Below, piece after piece: positions 1 through 5,417 of a stretch of 40,096 nt of DNA. The number at the start of each line of letters is the position of its first letter. Position 1 is the first letter of the stretch. The notes beneath the pieces were generated by a model. It was not told the origin of the DNA, made no database searches, and saw only the letters and a list, made by a program, of their open reading frames with translations. The stretch comes from a virus, in IMG/VR virus record IMGVR_UViG_3300042261_001320, positions 1 through 40,096 of that record. One strand, written 5' to 3'. Made by a program: the position numbers and the translations under genes.

Positions 1-127
1 CTTGGGATGACTGAGGCAGAACTCAGGCGTACTGTACGTGGGAGGGCTGGTTCTCCTGACTTCATGGAGCGTGCCCACTTGGCCACTCTGGCCGACGCTG
101 TCGTCCCGTTTCAGAATGCGGCCAAAG
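1..127. repeat. Left copy of the 127-bp end overlap (circular genome)
   Basis: Bases 1-127 are identical to 39970-40096. An exact overlap of this size at contig ends is what a de Bruijn assembler leaves on a circular or circularly permuted molecule (k=127 is a usual setting). The overlap lies inside one open reading frame, so it is not a packaged terminal repeat with its own regulatory content. Confidence 0.95.
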
Positions 128-1119
128 AGGGGTTGAAATCCAAGATCGATGCCTGGAACGATCCGCACATGAGCAAGGCTGAGTTTCTCTACAAGTTGTT
201 CATGTACGCAATATTGCCTAGGATGGTGAAGTACTGGGCTGCAGTCCATGTGTATGCGTGGTTGAAGGGGGACGGCGGGGATGATCCGGAGAAGCGCAAG
301 AAGCTGATGGCTGAGTACCAGGATATGCTCGATTCCGTGCCGAAGCACTCTCAATTGAACTATGATGTGGTGCCGCTCGGGTGGGCAGACGAGAAAGCCA
401 AGAAAGTGCTCTATCTGCGAGGTCCAGAGACAGAGTTTGAGCGAATCTTTGGCGGTCTTGCCGACCTCGCATATCGTTCGATCAAGGGCAAGGATGAGGT
501 TCGGAACGGTCTCGAGTTGATGAACCTTGCCGGATCGCAGTTGCCGGGCGTGAATCCGATACTCGATCCTCTTCGCATGTTGTACGACTACTACGTCGAC
601 AAGCAGAACCCCTATGACCGTTGGAGTGGGGGGAATGTCCTGAACAACGACGAAATGACGGCAGGTGGAACTTACGCGGCTAAGCCCTTGGGAAAGAAAA
701 TCTGGAATGATATGACGTTTGGGCTCATCACGCGGTTCGACCTGGAGAATCCCTATCCTGGGGAGCGAAACCGCATCGAGAAGGTCCTGCAGTGGCCACT
801 GATAAGTAATGCGGTAGGACGTTGGTTGCGTGTGTCTGATACCGGCCGGCGGCAAGCTGTGGCGTTGGAAAAAGAGCCGGAGAACAAGCGGAGATCTCGA
901 TTGGTGCTGGATGCAAAGGAAACCGTTCGCGAGATGCTCGATGGGAAACTGTCTGCTACCAGCGAAAAGCGAATGCGGTCCCGAGAATATCAAGACGTAG
1001 TTTTCTCTGAGATCATGGCGGCTCGCGACAGGATAGGCGTGGACCCCATCGTCCAAGCACTCAAGAAGTCTGGGCCACGTCATGAAGCCGGCCTGAGACG
1101 ATTGCTGGAGTCGCGGTGA
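1..1119 (+). CDS. C-terminal end of the giant polyvalent ejection protein (continues from 40096)
   Basis: This is the 3' end of the gene that starts at 34993. The codon frame entering at base 1 (CTT GGG ATG) is the same frame that leaves the window at its right end, and the 127-base end overlap joins them. Counting the overlap once, the protein has 2,031 residues. This portion supplies about the last 370. It is mostly charged and helical, with a Pro/Asp/Asn-rich stretch near bases 540-800 (motif ILDPLRMLYDYYVDKQNPYD). I recognise no catalytic motif here. An apparent ATG at base 7 is internal, not a start. It is the last gene of the late operon and lies just before the attachment-site candidate, so in the prophage it would sit at one end. 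Similar C-terminal helical blocks are known as LPD (large polyvalent protein) domains; assignment to a particular LPD is not certain. Confidence 0.9.
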   Translation, partial: LGMTEAELRRTVRGRAGSPDFMERAHLATLADAVVPFQNAAKEGLKSKIDAWNDPHMSKAEFLYKLFMYAILPRMVKYWAAVHVYAWLKGDGGDDPEKRKKLMAEYQDMLDSVPKHSQLNYDVVPLGWADEKAKKVLYLRGPETEFERIFGGLADLAYRSIKGKDEVRNGLELMNLAGSQLPGVNPILDPLRMLYDYYVDKQNPYDRWSGGNVLNNDEMTAGGTYAAKPLGKKIWNDMTFGLITRFDLENPYPGERNRIEKVLQWPLISNAVGRWLRVSDTGRRQAVALEKEPENKRRSRLVLDAKETVREMLDGKLSATSEKRMRSREYQDVVFSEIMAARDRIGVDPIVQALKKSGPRHEAGLRRLLESR

Positions 1120-1190
1120 AAATCGCGATATTTCCGGGCGGATTGTAGGAAGGTGTTTGCGCTTATGTCTTTAGCGCGAATTCACTACAC

Positions 1191-1229
1191 ATTACAAATC
1201 AGCTGCTCTACCGACTGAGCTAAGCTGGC
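1191..1229 (-). other. attP: Probable attP core: 5' half of a tRNA-Thr(TGT) gene
   Basis: Read on the minus strand from 1229 to 1191, the sequence matches tRNA-Thr(UGU) positions 1-39: acceptor strand GCCAGCT, D-stem and D-loop (GCTCAGTCGGTAGAGC), anticodon-stem strand GCTGA and loop TTTGTAA. Similarity stops at position 39; the expected 3' anticodon-stem strand, variable loop, T-arm and acceptor end are absent. A half tRNA 175 bp upstream of a tyrosine integrase gene is the usual form of an attP core. The unusual point is that the 5' half is kept, whereas most tRNA-integrating elements carry the 3' half. Integration here would separate the giant polyvalent gene (one prophage end) from the integrase (other end). 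Confidence 0.75.
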
Positions 1230-1315
1230 GTAACTTCCGTAAGTGCCGCATTTTCCGCGTTTTGCTTGGACTTTTGCCCTGTTTTCACCTTCCGAGATAT
1301 GCCTAGATATACCCC

Positions 1316-1344
1316 TTGACGCCTCCCTAGACCTGTGGTAAAAC
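1316..1344 (+). promoter_or_regulatory. Predicted sigma70-type promoter for the integrase
   Basis: TTGACG (1316-1321) and TAAAAC (1339-1344) are separated by 17 bp and lie 60 bp upstream of the integrase ATG. It is the best promoter-like pair in the 284-bp gap 1120-1403. That gap otherwise holds the tRNA half, an inverted repeat and a weak GCGCT/AGCGC hairpin (1159-1177) that could end the late transcript. Confidence 0.55.
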
Positions 1345-1351
1345 TTGTAAC

Positions 1352-1382
1352 CATCTGATGCGTTGCATGGGTTAATCAGATG
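1352..1382. promoter_or_regulatory. Inverted repeat in integrase leader (operator candidate)
   Basis: CATCTGAT (1352-1359) is repeated inverted as ATCAGATG (1375-1382) with a 15-nt spacer, just downstream of the predicted integrase -10. Its position would let a repressor block initiation or early elongation. The half-site recurs in a palindrome at 6071-6089. Confidence 0.45.
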
Positions 1383-1403
1383 ATGTCGCGAAAGGGGTAA
1401 GCC

Positions 1404-2537
1404 ATGGCGAAGCCGAAAAACCTGTATAAACCTGCTCATAGTCCGTATTGGCACGTGAGGTGCCAGATTAACGGCAAACAGATGTGGGAGTCAACACGGG
1501 AAACGGACCTGAAGGCTGCCGTCACGGTTCGCAACAGGATCCTCGAGGCGGCGCGGGGCGCGGCGCTGCAGGATCGCCTGGGGGAGTTCGCTTTGCGGGG
1601 GCGTTATCGCGCAGCGGCCCATTGGCCCCTGATGCAGGAAGTGATCAACCGGTTCGAGAAGCACGGCCAGGAGCGCCGGATAGGGCAACGGACGATGGTG
1701 GGCTACGTCTCGTCGCTCCGGACCGTCCTGAAGGGCGCTGGGCACGATCTTACGACGGCCAGGACGAACGTCCTGACGGAGAAGACCGTCGAGGACTACG
1801 TGTCGGCGGCCCTGGCGGAAAAGGACAGCGATTCCAGCCGGCGGACGATTGCCTCGACCTTGACGCAGGCCAAGGCGATTTTCGGAGCCAGGGCGATGAA
1901 GGCGTACCGGGATATCCGGCTGCCGGACATGGCGCCGTTCCGGGCGGCCGGTCGGTTCTCGGCGCCGGTCGCCACATTCCGGTTCCCGAACCCGGCGATC
2001 GGTTTGACTGAGGAACTGGTGGCGAAGACCAAAGAGGAGGCCCGGAAGCTCAAGGGGCCCAAGCGCGTGACCTGGTTGCTGTGCTACGAGCTGGGGCTGC
2101 GGGCCGCGGAGGTCGCCTTCTGTCGGTGGAACTGGTTCACGATGGATCCGGCCGGCGGGATCCGGCTGAACATCCTGAACCGCCCGGAGGAAGGTTTTCA
2201 TCCGAAGCACCATCGGGAACGCGTGCTGCCGGTGCATCCGGACCTGTGGAAGACGCTCCTGGAGCTCAAAGGCCAGGGCGAGTTCCTCATCGATCTCCCG
2301 AATCAGACGGCCAGGGAGAACCTGATCGCCAGGGACTTCGCGACCTGGATGACGAATCTCGGCTGGAAGACGGAGAAGAAGGCCCATGAACTGCGACGGC
2401 TCAGGGGATCCGAATGGTACTCGAGGATGGGCGCCGAGGTTGCGCAGACCTGGTTGGGGCACAAGGACATTTCGATGACGTGCCGCGTCTACGCCACGCT
2501 GACCCGGCAGCCGGCGCCGCTGGCGCCGGAGTTGTGA
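1404..2537 (+). CDS. int: Tyrosine recombinase / phage integrase
   Basis: 377-aa site-specific recombinase that should insert the phage genome into the host chromosome, probably at tRNA-Thr, and with an excisionase remove it. The catalytic set of the tyrosine recombinase family is visible: Arg233 (GLRAAEV), His328 and Arg331 (HELR), His353 (WLGHKD) and nucleophile Tyr363 (CRVYATL). Residues about 1-50 look like an arm-binding domain, and about 60-165 fit the SAM-like core-binding domain. Length is typical of phage integrases. The start is ATG 1404 with AAAGGGG upstream. The gene has its own predicted promoter and lies next to the half-tRNA attP candidate, showing a temperate lifestyle. The last codons are partly duplicated downstream (2587-2616). 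Confidence 0.95.
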   Translation: MAKPKNLYKPAHSPYWHVRCQINGKQMWESTRETDLKAAVTVRNRILEAARGAALQDRLGEFALRGRYRAAAHWPLMQEVINRFEKHGQERRIGQRTMVGYVSSLRTVLKGAGHDLTTARTNVLTEKTVEDYVSAALAEKDSDSSRRTIASTLTQAKAIFGARAMKAYRDIRLPDMAPFRAAGRFSAPVATFRFPNPAIGLTEELVAKTKEEARKLKGPKRVTWLLCYELGLRAAEVAFCRWNWFTMDPAGGIRLNILNRPEEGFHPKHHRERVLPVHPDLWKTLLELKGQGEFLIDLPNQTARENLIARDFATWMTNLGWKTEKKAHELRRLRGSEWYSRMGAEVAQTWLGHKDISMTCRVYATLTRQPAPLAPEL

Positions 2538-2616
2538 GGCTACGTTTCGCGTCGCAGAGGCTACGTTTCGCGTAGCTTTCCGGGGATCAGCGGCGCCGCC
2601 GGAGCCGGAACTGTGA
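2513..2616. repeat. Nested duplications at the integrase 3' end
   Basis: Two perfect 17-bp copies of GAGGCTACGTTTCGCGT lie at 2536-2552 and 2557-2573 (21-bp period); the first overlaps the integrase stop. The end of int (2513-2537, coding ...APLAPEL-stop) also has a degenerate copy at 2587-2616 that would code SAAPPEPEL-stop in another frame. The short region between int and the leftward gene is thus built from local duplications. Confidence 0.7.
2557..2579 (+). terminator. Possible weak terminator after integrase
   Basis: GCTACG and CGTAGC pair around a TTTCG loop (2560-2576), and the stem can be extended by A-T and G-T pairs; a short TTT follows. It lies between two convergent genes, int and the leftward gene ending at 2627. 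The U-tract is short, so termination is uncertain. Confidence 0.4.
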
Positions 2617-2626
2617 AACGGTCAGA

Positions 2627-3097
2627 TTATTTCGGGGTTGCTCGATATTTGGTTTCTTTCTCCCGTTCCGCTTTACGGATCTTGGCTTCTTCGATCCATT
2701 TTGCATTATTCAGAGCCAACTCGGCTTGTTCCTTCGCCTCGCGTTCTTCGCGTTCGATGTCGCTTAGGAATCGCACTTCTCCAGATCCTGGTTCTGGTGT
2801 GTTTGTGGCAACTTGCGTTTTCGGATCAGGACAGGGTGATGGGACAGATTCAGATTGCCGGCGCGACCACAACTCGACTCCCAGTCGTCCGGTGAACCGG
2901 TCGAAAACCAAAGGTTGATGGAAGGAGCCGACCTGGACTATTGGGTAACGGACCAAATAGTAGCACGTCCACGCGGCGATCAGTAAGGCAACCGCAATGG
3001 CAGAAGTGATCGCGATCTTCCAGTACTTCTTGTCATCGCTTCTTGCGCCCGGAAGCAGCAGTTTACCTGTGTTCACTTGTGTGTCCTTTGCTGCCAT
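2627..3097 (-). CDS. Single-span membrane protein with charged coiled-coil tail
   Basis: 156-aa protein of unknown function. Residues about 28-50 form one hydrophobic segment (AITSAIAVALLIAAWTCYYL), preceded by Lys/Asp residues. The middle is a short extracytoplasmic-type stretch (FDRFTGRLGVELWS), and the last 50 residues are Glu/Lys/Arg-rich and likely a helix. The start ATG (3095-3097) has AGAAAGG upstream on the minus strand. It overlaps the end of the upstream ribbon-helix-helix gene by 25 bp, so the two form a leftward operon, the only minus-strand transcript seen. Position beside the control region suggests expression in the lysogen, for example a superinfection-exclusion or conversion protein. 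That is inference only; no family is recognised. Confidence 0.75.
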   Translation of the reverse strand: MAAKDTQVNTGKLLLPGARSDDKKYWKIAITSAIAVALLIAAWTCYYLVRYPIVQVGSFHQPLVFDRFTGRLGVELWSRRQSESVPSPCPDPKTQVATNTPEPGSGEVRFLSDIEREEREAKEQAELALNNAKWIEEAKIRKAEREKETKYRATPK

Positions 3098-3330
3098 GTA
3101 GTTTGATCACCTTTCTCCTCGTCCTGTACCGGTGGTGTATCCATGACGAGCATTCTCTTCTCGCGGACGGCGCCCTGTTGCTGTACGTGCAGTTCCAGAA
3201 CGGCTCGGATATAGGCACCTACTGACTTCCAGTGACCGTCTTCCTTGCGTCGCAACAGTTCCGAGTATGCCTCTTTAGGTAGGCTCGTACTGATTGGAAC
3301 CATTCCTTTGCCTTTGCTATGTGTTGCCAT
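3073..3330 (-). CDS. Ribbon-helix-helix DNA-binding protein (repressor candidate)
   Basis: 85 aa. The core at residues about 9-52 (MVPISTSLPKEAYSELLRRK, then VGAYIRAVLELHV) has the ribbon-helix-helix (Arc/CopG/MetJ) pattern: a short beta strand with alternating residues followed by two helices. Such proteins bind DNA as dimers through the strand. The tail after residue 52 is polar. A strong minus-strand site (GGGAGGG) precedes ATG 3330. The gene is divergent from the ribbon-helix-helix gene at 3436, with 105 bp between them holding a promoter and a perfect palindrome. The arrangement resembles a phage immunity switch, and this protein is a candidate lysogeny repressor. Which of the nearby ribbon-helix-helix proteins binds the palindrome cannot be told from sequence. 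Confidence 0.8.
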   Translation of the reverse strand: MATHSKGKGMVPISTSLPKEAYSELLRRKEDGHWKSVGAYIRAVLELHVQQQGAVREKRMLVMDTPPVQDEEKGDQTTWQQRTHK

Positions 3331-3400
3331 AGTACAGCCCTCCCTACGCCGGAAGTCTGACGGAGTTTAGCAGAAATTCAAGGACGTAAAACATTATTTC

Positions 3401-3433
3401 TTGACTTACCGGGAGATTCTCCGGAGAATCTCC
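3401..3433 (+). promoter_or_regulatory. Rightward early promoter overlapped by a perfect 22-bp palindromic operator
   Basis: TTGACT (3401-3406), 17 bp and GAGAAT (3424-3429) form a promoter directed at the gene starting 3436. Bases 3412-3433 are a perfect 22-bp palindrome made of two adjacent 11-mers, GGAGATTCTCC and GGAGAATCTCC, each itself palindromic around its centre. Occupation would hide spacer and -10. Two adjacent symmetric subsites fit cooperative binding by two ribbon-helix-helix dimers. Transcription from this -10 would start near the ATG, giving a leaderless or very short-leader mRNA. Confidence 0.7.
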
Positions 3434-3435
3434 GC

Positions 3436-3630
3436 ATGCAAACGGAGAACGGTAGGCAGGGCAAAGTATTCGTGGCGTTTCATGCACCCCACGAACTGGT
3501 CGACCAGGTCGATCGCGAGGCTAAGGCGGAATGCTTGTCGAGGGCAGCAGTGATTCGAAGGATTCTCCTCCAGCATTTCCGCGAACATCCTTTGGCCCGT
3601 CAAGCCTATCCCATTCCCCCAGCAGCGTGA
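3436..3630 (+). CDS. Ribbon-helix-helix regulator, first gene of the rightward operon
   Basis: 64 aa. Residues about 9-50 (KVFVAFHAPHELVDQVDREA, then SRAAVIRRILLQHF) fit the CopG-like ribbon-helix-helix fold: strand, helix, turn, helix. The ATG lies 2 bp after the palindromic operator and about 7 bp after the predicted -10, so the message may be leaderless; alternatively the GGAG inside the palindrome serves as ribosome binding site for a longer transcript. First position in the early operon with an operator over its promoter suggests autoregulation, and a role like Arc or Cro in choosing lysis or lysogeny. The role is inferred from fold and place only. Confidence 0.8.
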   Translation: MQTENGRQGKVFVAFHAPHELVDQVDREAKAECLSRAAVIRRILLQHFREHPLARQAYPIPPAA

Positions 3631-3638
3631 GGCCAACG

Positions 3639-4010
3639 ATGACAACGACGTGTCCGAAGTGTGGCAGGAACTACGAAGAGACCAGCGATGAGACGGCCAA
3701 CGATCCAGGAAGGCTGTGCATGCCGTGCTGGCATATGTCGAAGGTGCAGGAAGCCGAGCGCCAGGTTGCCAGGCTGCAGAAGGAACTCGAGTCTGCTGCC
3801 AAGCGCGCCCATGAACGGTCGGAGAAGATCGAGCAACTCTGCCGTTTGGTGGACAACTTCGGGCACCGGATCGTCAAAGGACTACGGCCATCGCCCGAGT
3901 ACGGCAAGGTCTGGCAAGCGGTATCCCTAGCCATGCGTGACCTTGGATATTGCGACTATTGCGGCACCATCGGATGCGACGGGAATTGCCGGGAGGATGC
4001 CGACCGATGA
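3639..4010 (+). CDS. Small protein with two zinc-ribbon-like ends and central coiled coil
   Basis: 123 aa, function unknown. The N-terminus carries CPKC and CMPC pairs (about residues 5-34), a zinc ribbon pattern. Residues about 38-75 (KVQEAERQVARLQKELESAA) are a heptad-like coiled coil, and the C-terminus has CDYCGTIGCDGNC, a second Cys cluster. The ATG at 3639 was chosen over earlier codons because it begins the conserved-looking CPKCG region and has a GAGG overlapping the preceding stop region. It lies 8 bp after the ribbon-helix-helix gene and its stop overlaps the next start, so it is in the early operon. Confidence 0.7.
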   Translation: MTTTCPKCGRNYEETSDETANDPGRLCMPCWHMSKVQEAERQVARLQKELESAAKRAHERSEKIEQLCRLVDNFGHRIVKGLRPSPEYGKVWQAVSLAMRDLGYCDYCGTIGCDGNCREDADR

Positions 4011-4315
4011 TGGGAACCGACGAATGGACTCCGCAGCCGATCAGGCATCGTGGCGCGGCCGCGATGCGGGCCCAGCGGATCCGGAACGGACTTCGGCGGG
4101 TGGCAAAGGCGGTAGAGAGACTTCCTTTGTTCGAGGCGCAGATTCGAGAGAGCGAGTTTGCGCGGAGTAAGTACACGCTCGAGGCCTGCGAGGCCGACGC
4201 CAGGGCGACAGAGGCCGTGGACGTGGCTGGCAGGGAAAGATGGTGGCGCGAACACCCGGTTGAGCGGCGTGTTCTGCTGCCTGGTGCGGTGGATACGGTG
4301 GTGGTCGGTCGGTGA
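4007..4315 (+). CDS. Hypothetical early protein, basic
   Basis: About 102 aa from ATG 4007 (or 101 from the adjacent ATG 4010); the start overlaps the preceding TGA. Residues 20-50 are Arg/Ala-rich (AQRIRNGLRRVAKAVERLPL) and probably helical; the C-terminal part contains WWREHPVERRVLL. No family recognised. GGGAGG lies about 12 bp upstream. The codon pattern and operon-type overlap support it as a gene, not a chance frame. Confidence 0.55.
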   Translation: MMGTDEWTPQPIRHRGAAAMRAQRIRNGLRRVAKAVERLPLFEAQIRESEFARSKYTLEACEADARATEAVDVAGRERWWREHPVERRVLLPGAVDTVVVGR

Positions 4316-4329
4316 GAAGGGGAGGTTGT

Positions 4330-4578
4330 ATGGCAAAGATGGCGAAGCGGATGAAGTCGGCGCCGGGCAGCCGGCGGGACGGTGACCGCAAGGCGGGCAT
4401 GTGGTTTGTCCTGGTGCGGATGCCGGTGAAGGACTTCGAGCGGATGAAGGATGCGGCGGCGGCGGACCAGCGGACGCCTGCCAACTGGCTGTGGCACGTG
4501 GGTCTGCGCGAGTGCGATCGCCACCAGGCGCGGGGCATGGCTCCGATACCCAAAGAGAGGCAGGTGCCGTCATGTTGA
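4330..4578 (+). CDS. Ribbon-helix-helix-like small protein
   Basis: 82 aa. After a basic N-terminus (MAKMAKRMKSAPGSRR), residues about 27-68 contain WFVLVRMPVKDFERMKDAA and RTPANWLWHVGLREC, which fit a strand-helix-helix DNA-binding fold of the CopG type. GGGGAGG ends 4 bp before the ATG. It would be the third ribbon-helix-helix-type protein within 1.5 kb, suggesting a stack of small regulators. It overlaps the following membrane peptide gene by 7 bp. Confidence 0.6.
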   Translation: MAKMAKRMKSAPGSRRDGDRKAGMWFVLVRMPVKDFERMKDAAAADQRTPANWLWHVGLRECDRHQARGMAPIPKERQVPSC

Positions 4579-4688
4579 GCGCAGTGGAACGCGAACTGAA
4601 GCGGCAGCACCTGACTCAAGTTGCTGTGGGCAGTTTCGCGGCCGGACTGGTGACCGCGACTGTGTTGCTGTGGTGGCTGGTGGCGTAG
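4572..4688 (+). CDS. 38-aa single-span membrane peptide
   Basis: MLSAVERELKRQHL followed by a hydrophobic helix (VAVGSFAAGLVTATVLLWWL) that runs nearly to the C-terminus. The start overlaps the stop of the preceding gene by 7 bp and has GAGAGG upstream. Tiny early membrane peptides of phages often modulate host or superinfection functions; nothing specific can be assigned. The frame ends with TAG, and the same frame stays open afterwards to 4976. Confidence 0.6.
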   Translation: MLSAVERELKRQHLTQVAVGSFAAGLVTATVLLWWLVA

Positions 4689-4700
4689 ATCGAGTCCCAC

Positions 4701-4976
4701 GTGCAGACGTCAAGCCAAGTCCTGGCGGAGCGGTTCTTCGCGCGCGGCGCGTTGCCGGAGGTGATCCGGACACGGCGCTGGATTGGGCGAGTCCCTCCTC
4801 GGACGCTCATGACGTGGTCGGACTCGTGCCGGGGTTATTTGTCAGAGGTCGGTGAGATTGTCGGGGCCTATCAGGTGCGGTACCAGCCGACCTGGTGGGA
4901 GCCGGGGCGGAGGTGCAGTTATGCCTCTCGAGCAACACTACCTGGTGAACCAGGTCGCCGAAAAGCTGCAGATTGA
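4701..4976 (+). CDS. Doubtful small gene, possibly separated from the membrane peptide by one amber codon
   Basis: Up to 91 aa from GTG 4701, filling an otherwise empty 232-bp gap. The sequence looks protein-like in its first 75 residues (RFFARGALPEVIRTRRWIGR, YQVRYQPTWWEPG) and overlaps the excisionase-like gene by 56 bp. No good ribosome binding site is seen before the GTG. It shares frame with the preceding membrane peptide, from which only the TAG at 4686-4688 separates it, so it may be a mutated or read-through extension. ATG 4810 is another possible start. No family recognised. Confidence 0.35.
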   Translation: MQTSSQVLAERFFARGALPEVIRTRRWIGRVPPRTLMTWSDSCRGYLSEVGEIVGAYQVRYQPTWWEPGRRCSYASRATLPGEPGRRKAAD

Positions 4977-5112
4977 TCGGGATCGGGTGTGCCGTTTGAT
5001 CGCGAGCCAGCAGCTCCGGGCGGTCAAAGTCGGGCGTGAATACAGGATTCCTGAGTCGGCGCTGGAAGACCTCGTGGTCGGGTTGTCGACCGTGAAGCAT
5101 TCCAGGCGATGA
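4921..5112 (+). CDS. xis: Excisionase-like HTH protein
   Basis: 63 aa. Almost the whole chain fits the HTH_17 / excisionase (Xis, AlpA-like) winged-helix pattern: a helix-turn-helix YLVNQVAEKLQIDRDRVCRL, then the wing LRAVKVGREYRIPESALEDL. Such proteins bend DNA next to att sites to direct excision, or act as small transcription regulators. ATG 4921 was chosen because GGAGG lies 8 bp upstream; upstream codons are low-complexity. It lies 2.4 kb from int in the early operon, which would fit induction of excision together with lytic genes. A pure regulator role cannot be excluded, so the symbol is tentative. Confidence 0.65.
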   Translation: MPLEQHYLVNQVAEKLQIDRDRVCRLIASQQLRAVKVGREYRIPESALEDLVVGLSTVKHSRR

Positions 5113-5417
5113 TGGAGAAGGAGGGTGCGGTGAGCAGATGCAGCGCGTGTGGGTTTACGACGCCGGTTGCGCAGGATCGGGCCTCGGGCCGGGTGCTGTG
5201 CGATGACTGCCTGAGAGACAACCTGGTCGAGATCCGTAATGTGATCTCCGCCATGGTTGCTGAGCTGGAGGCCCGCAGGAAGGCCCTGGACACGGTCGAG
5301 CTGGCCCGCCGGCTGTCGGAGGTGCATCCTGCAGGTAAAGGGTCGGATGGGGCGCGTTTTGTCCATTCTGGCTTTCTGAAGTGGCTGCATCGAGTGATCC
5401 GGATGAGGGGTGCATGA
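5109..5417 (+). CDS. Zinc-ribbon protein, function unknown
   Basis: 102 aa from ATG 5109 (or ATG 5112); both overlap the stop of the excisionase-like gene. Two CxxC pairs, CSAC and CDDC (about residues 11-34), form a zinc ribbon. They are followed by a helix (NVISAMVAELEARRKALDTV) and a basic C-terminus (KWLHRVIRMRGA). Zinc-ribbon plus helix proteins of this size occur in phage early regions as DNA- or protein-binding adaptors. The stop overlaps the next ATG. Confidence 0.65.
   Translation: MMEKEGAVSRCSACGFTTPVAQDRASGRVLCDDCLRDNLVEIRNVISAMVAELEARRKALDTVELARRLSEVHPAGKGSDGARFVHSGFLKWLHRVIRMRGA

Noticed and set aside
1159-1177. Terminator after the giant gene (GCGCT/AGCGC hairpin)
   Set aside because: Five-bp stem with a long loop and no U-tract; too weak to call as a terminator.
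1191-1229. A functional tRNA-Thr gene
   Set aside because: Only positions 1-39 are present; the 3' half cannot be found in the following bases, so it cannot fold into a tRNA.
1185-1454. Minus-strand 89-aa frame ending SLAQSVEQLICNV
   Set aside because: That ending is the conceptual translation of the tRNA-Thr half on this strand; the frame also overlaps the integrase promoter and start.
4686-4688. Amber recoding (TAG read as an amino acid) across the genome
   Set aside because: TAG also ends the 91-aa gene, the fibre gene and the second collar-fibre gene at plausible places, so TAG is a normal stop here.
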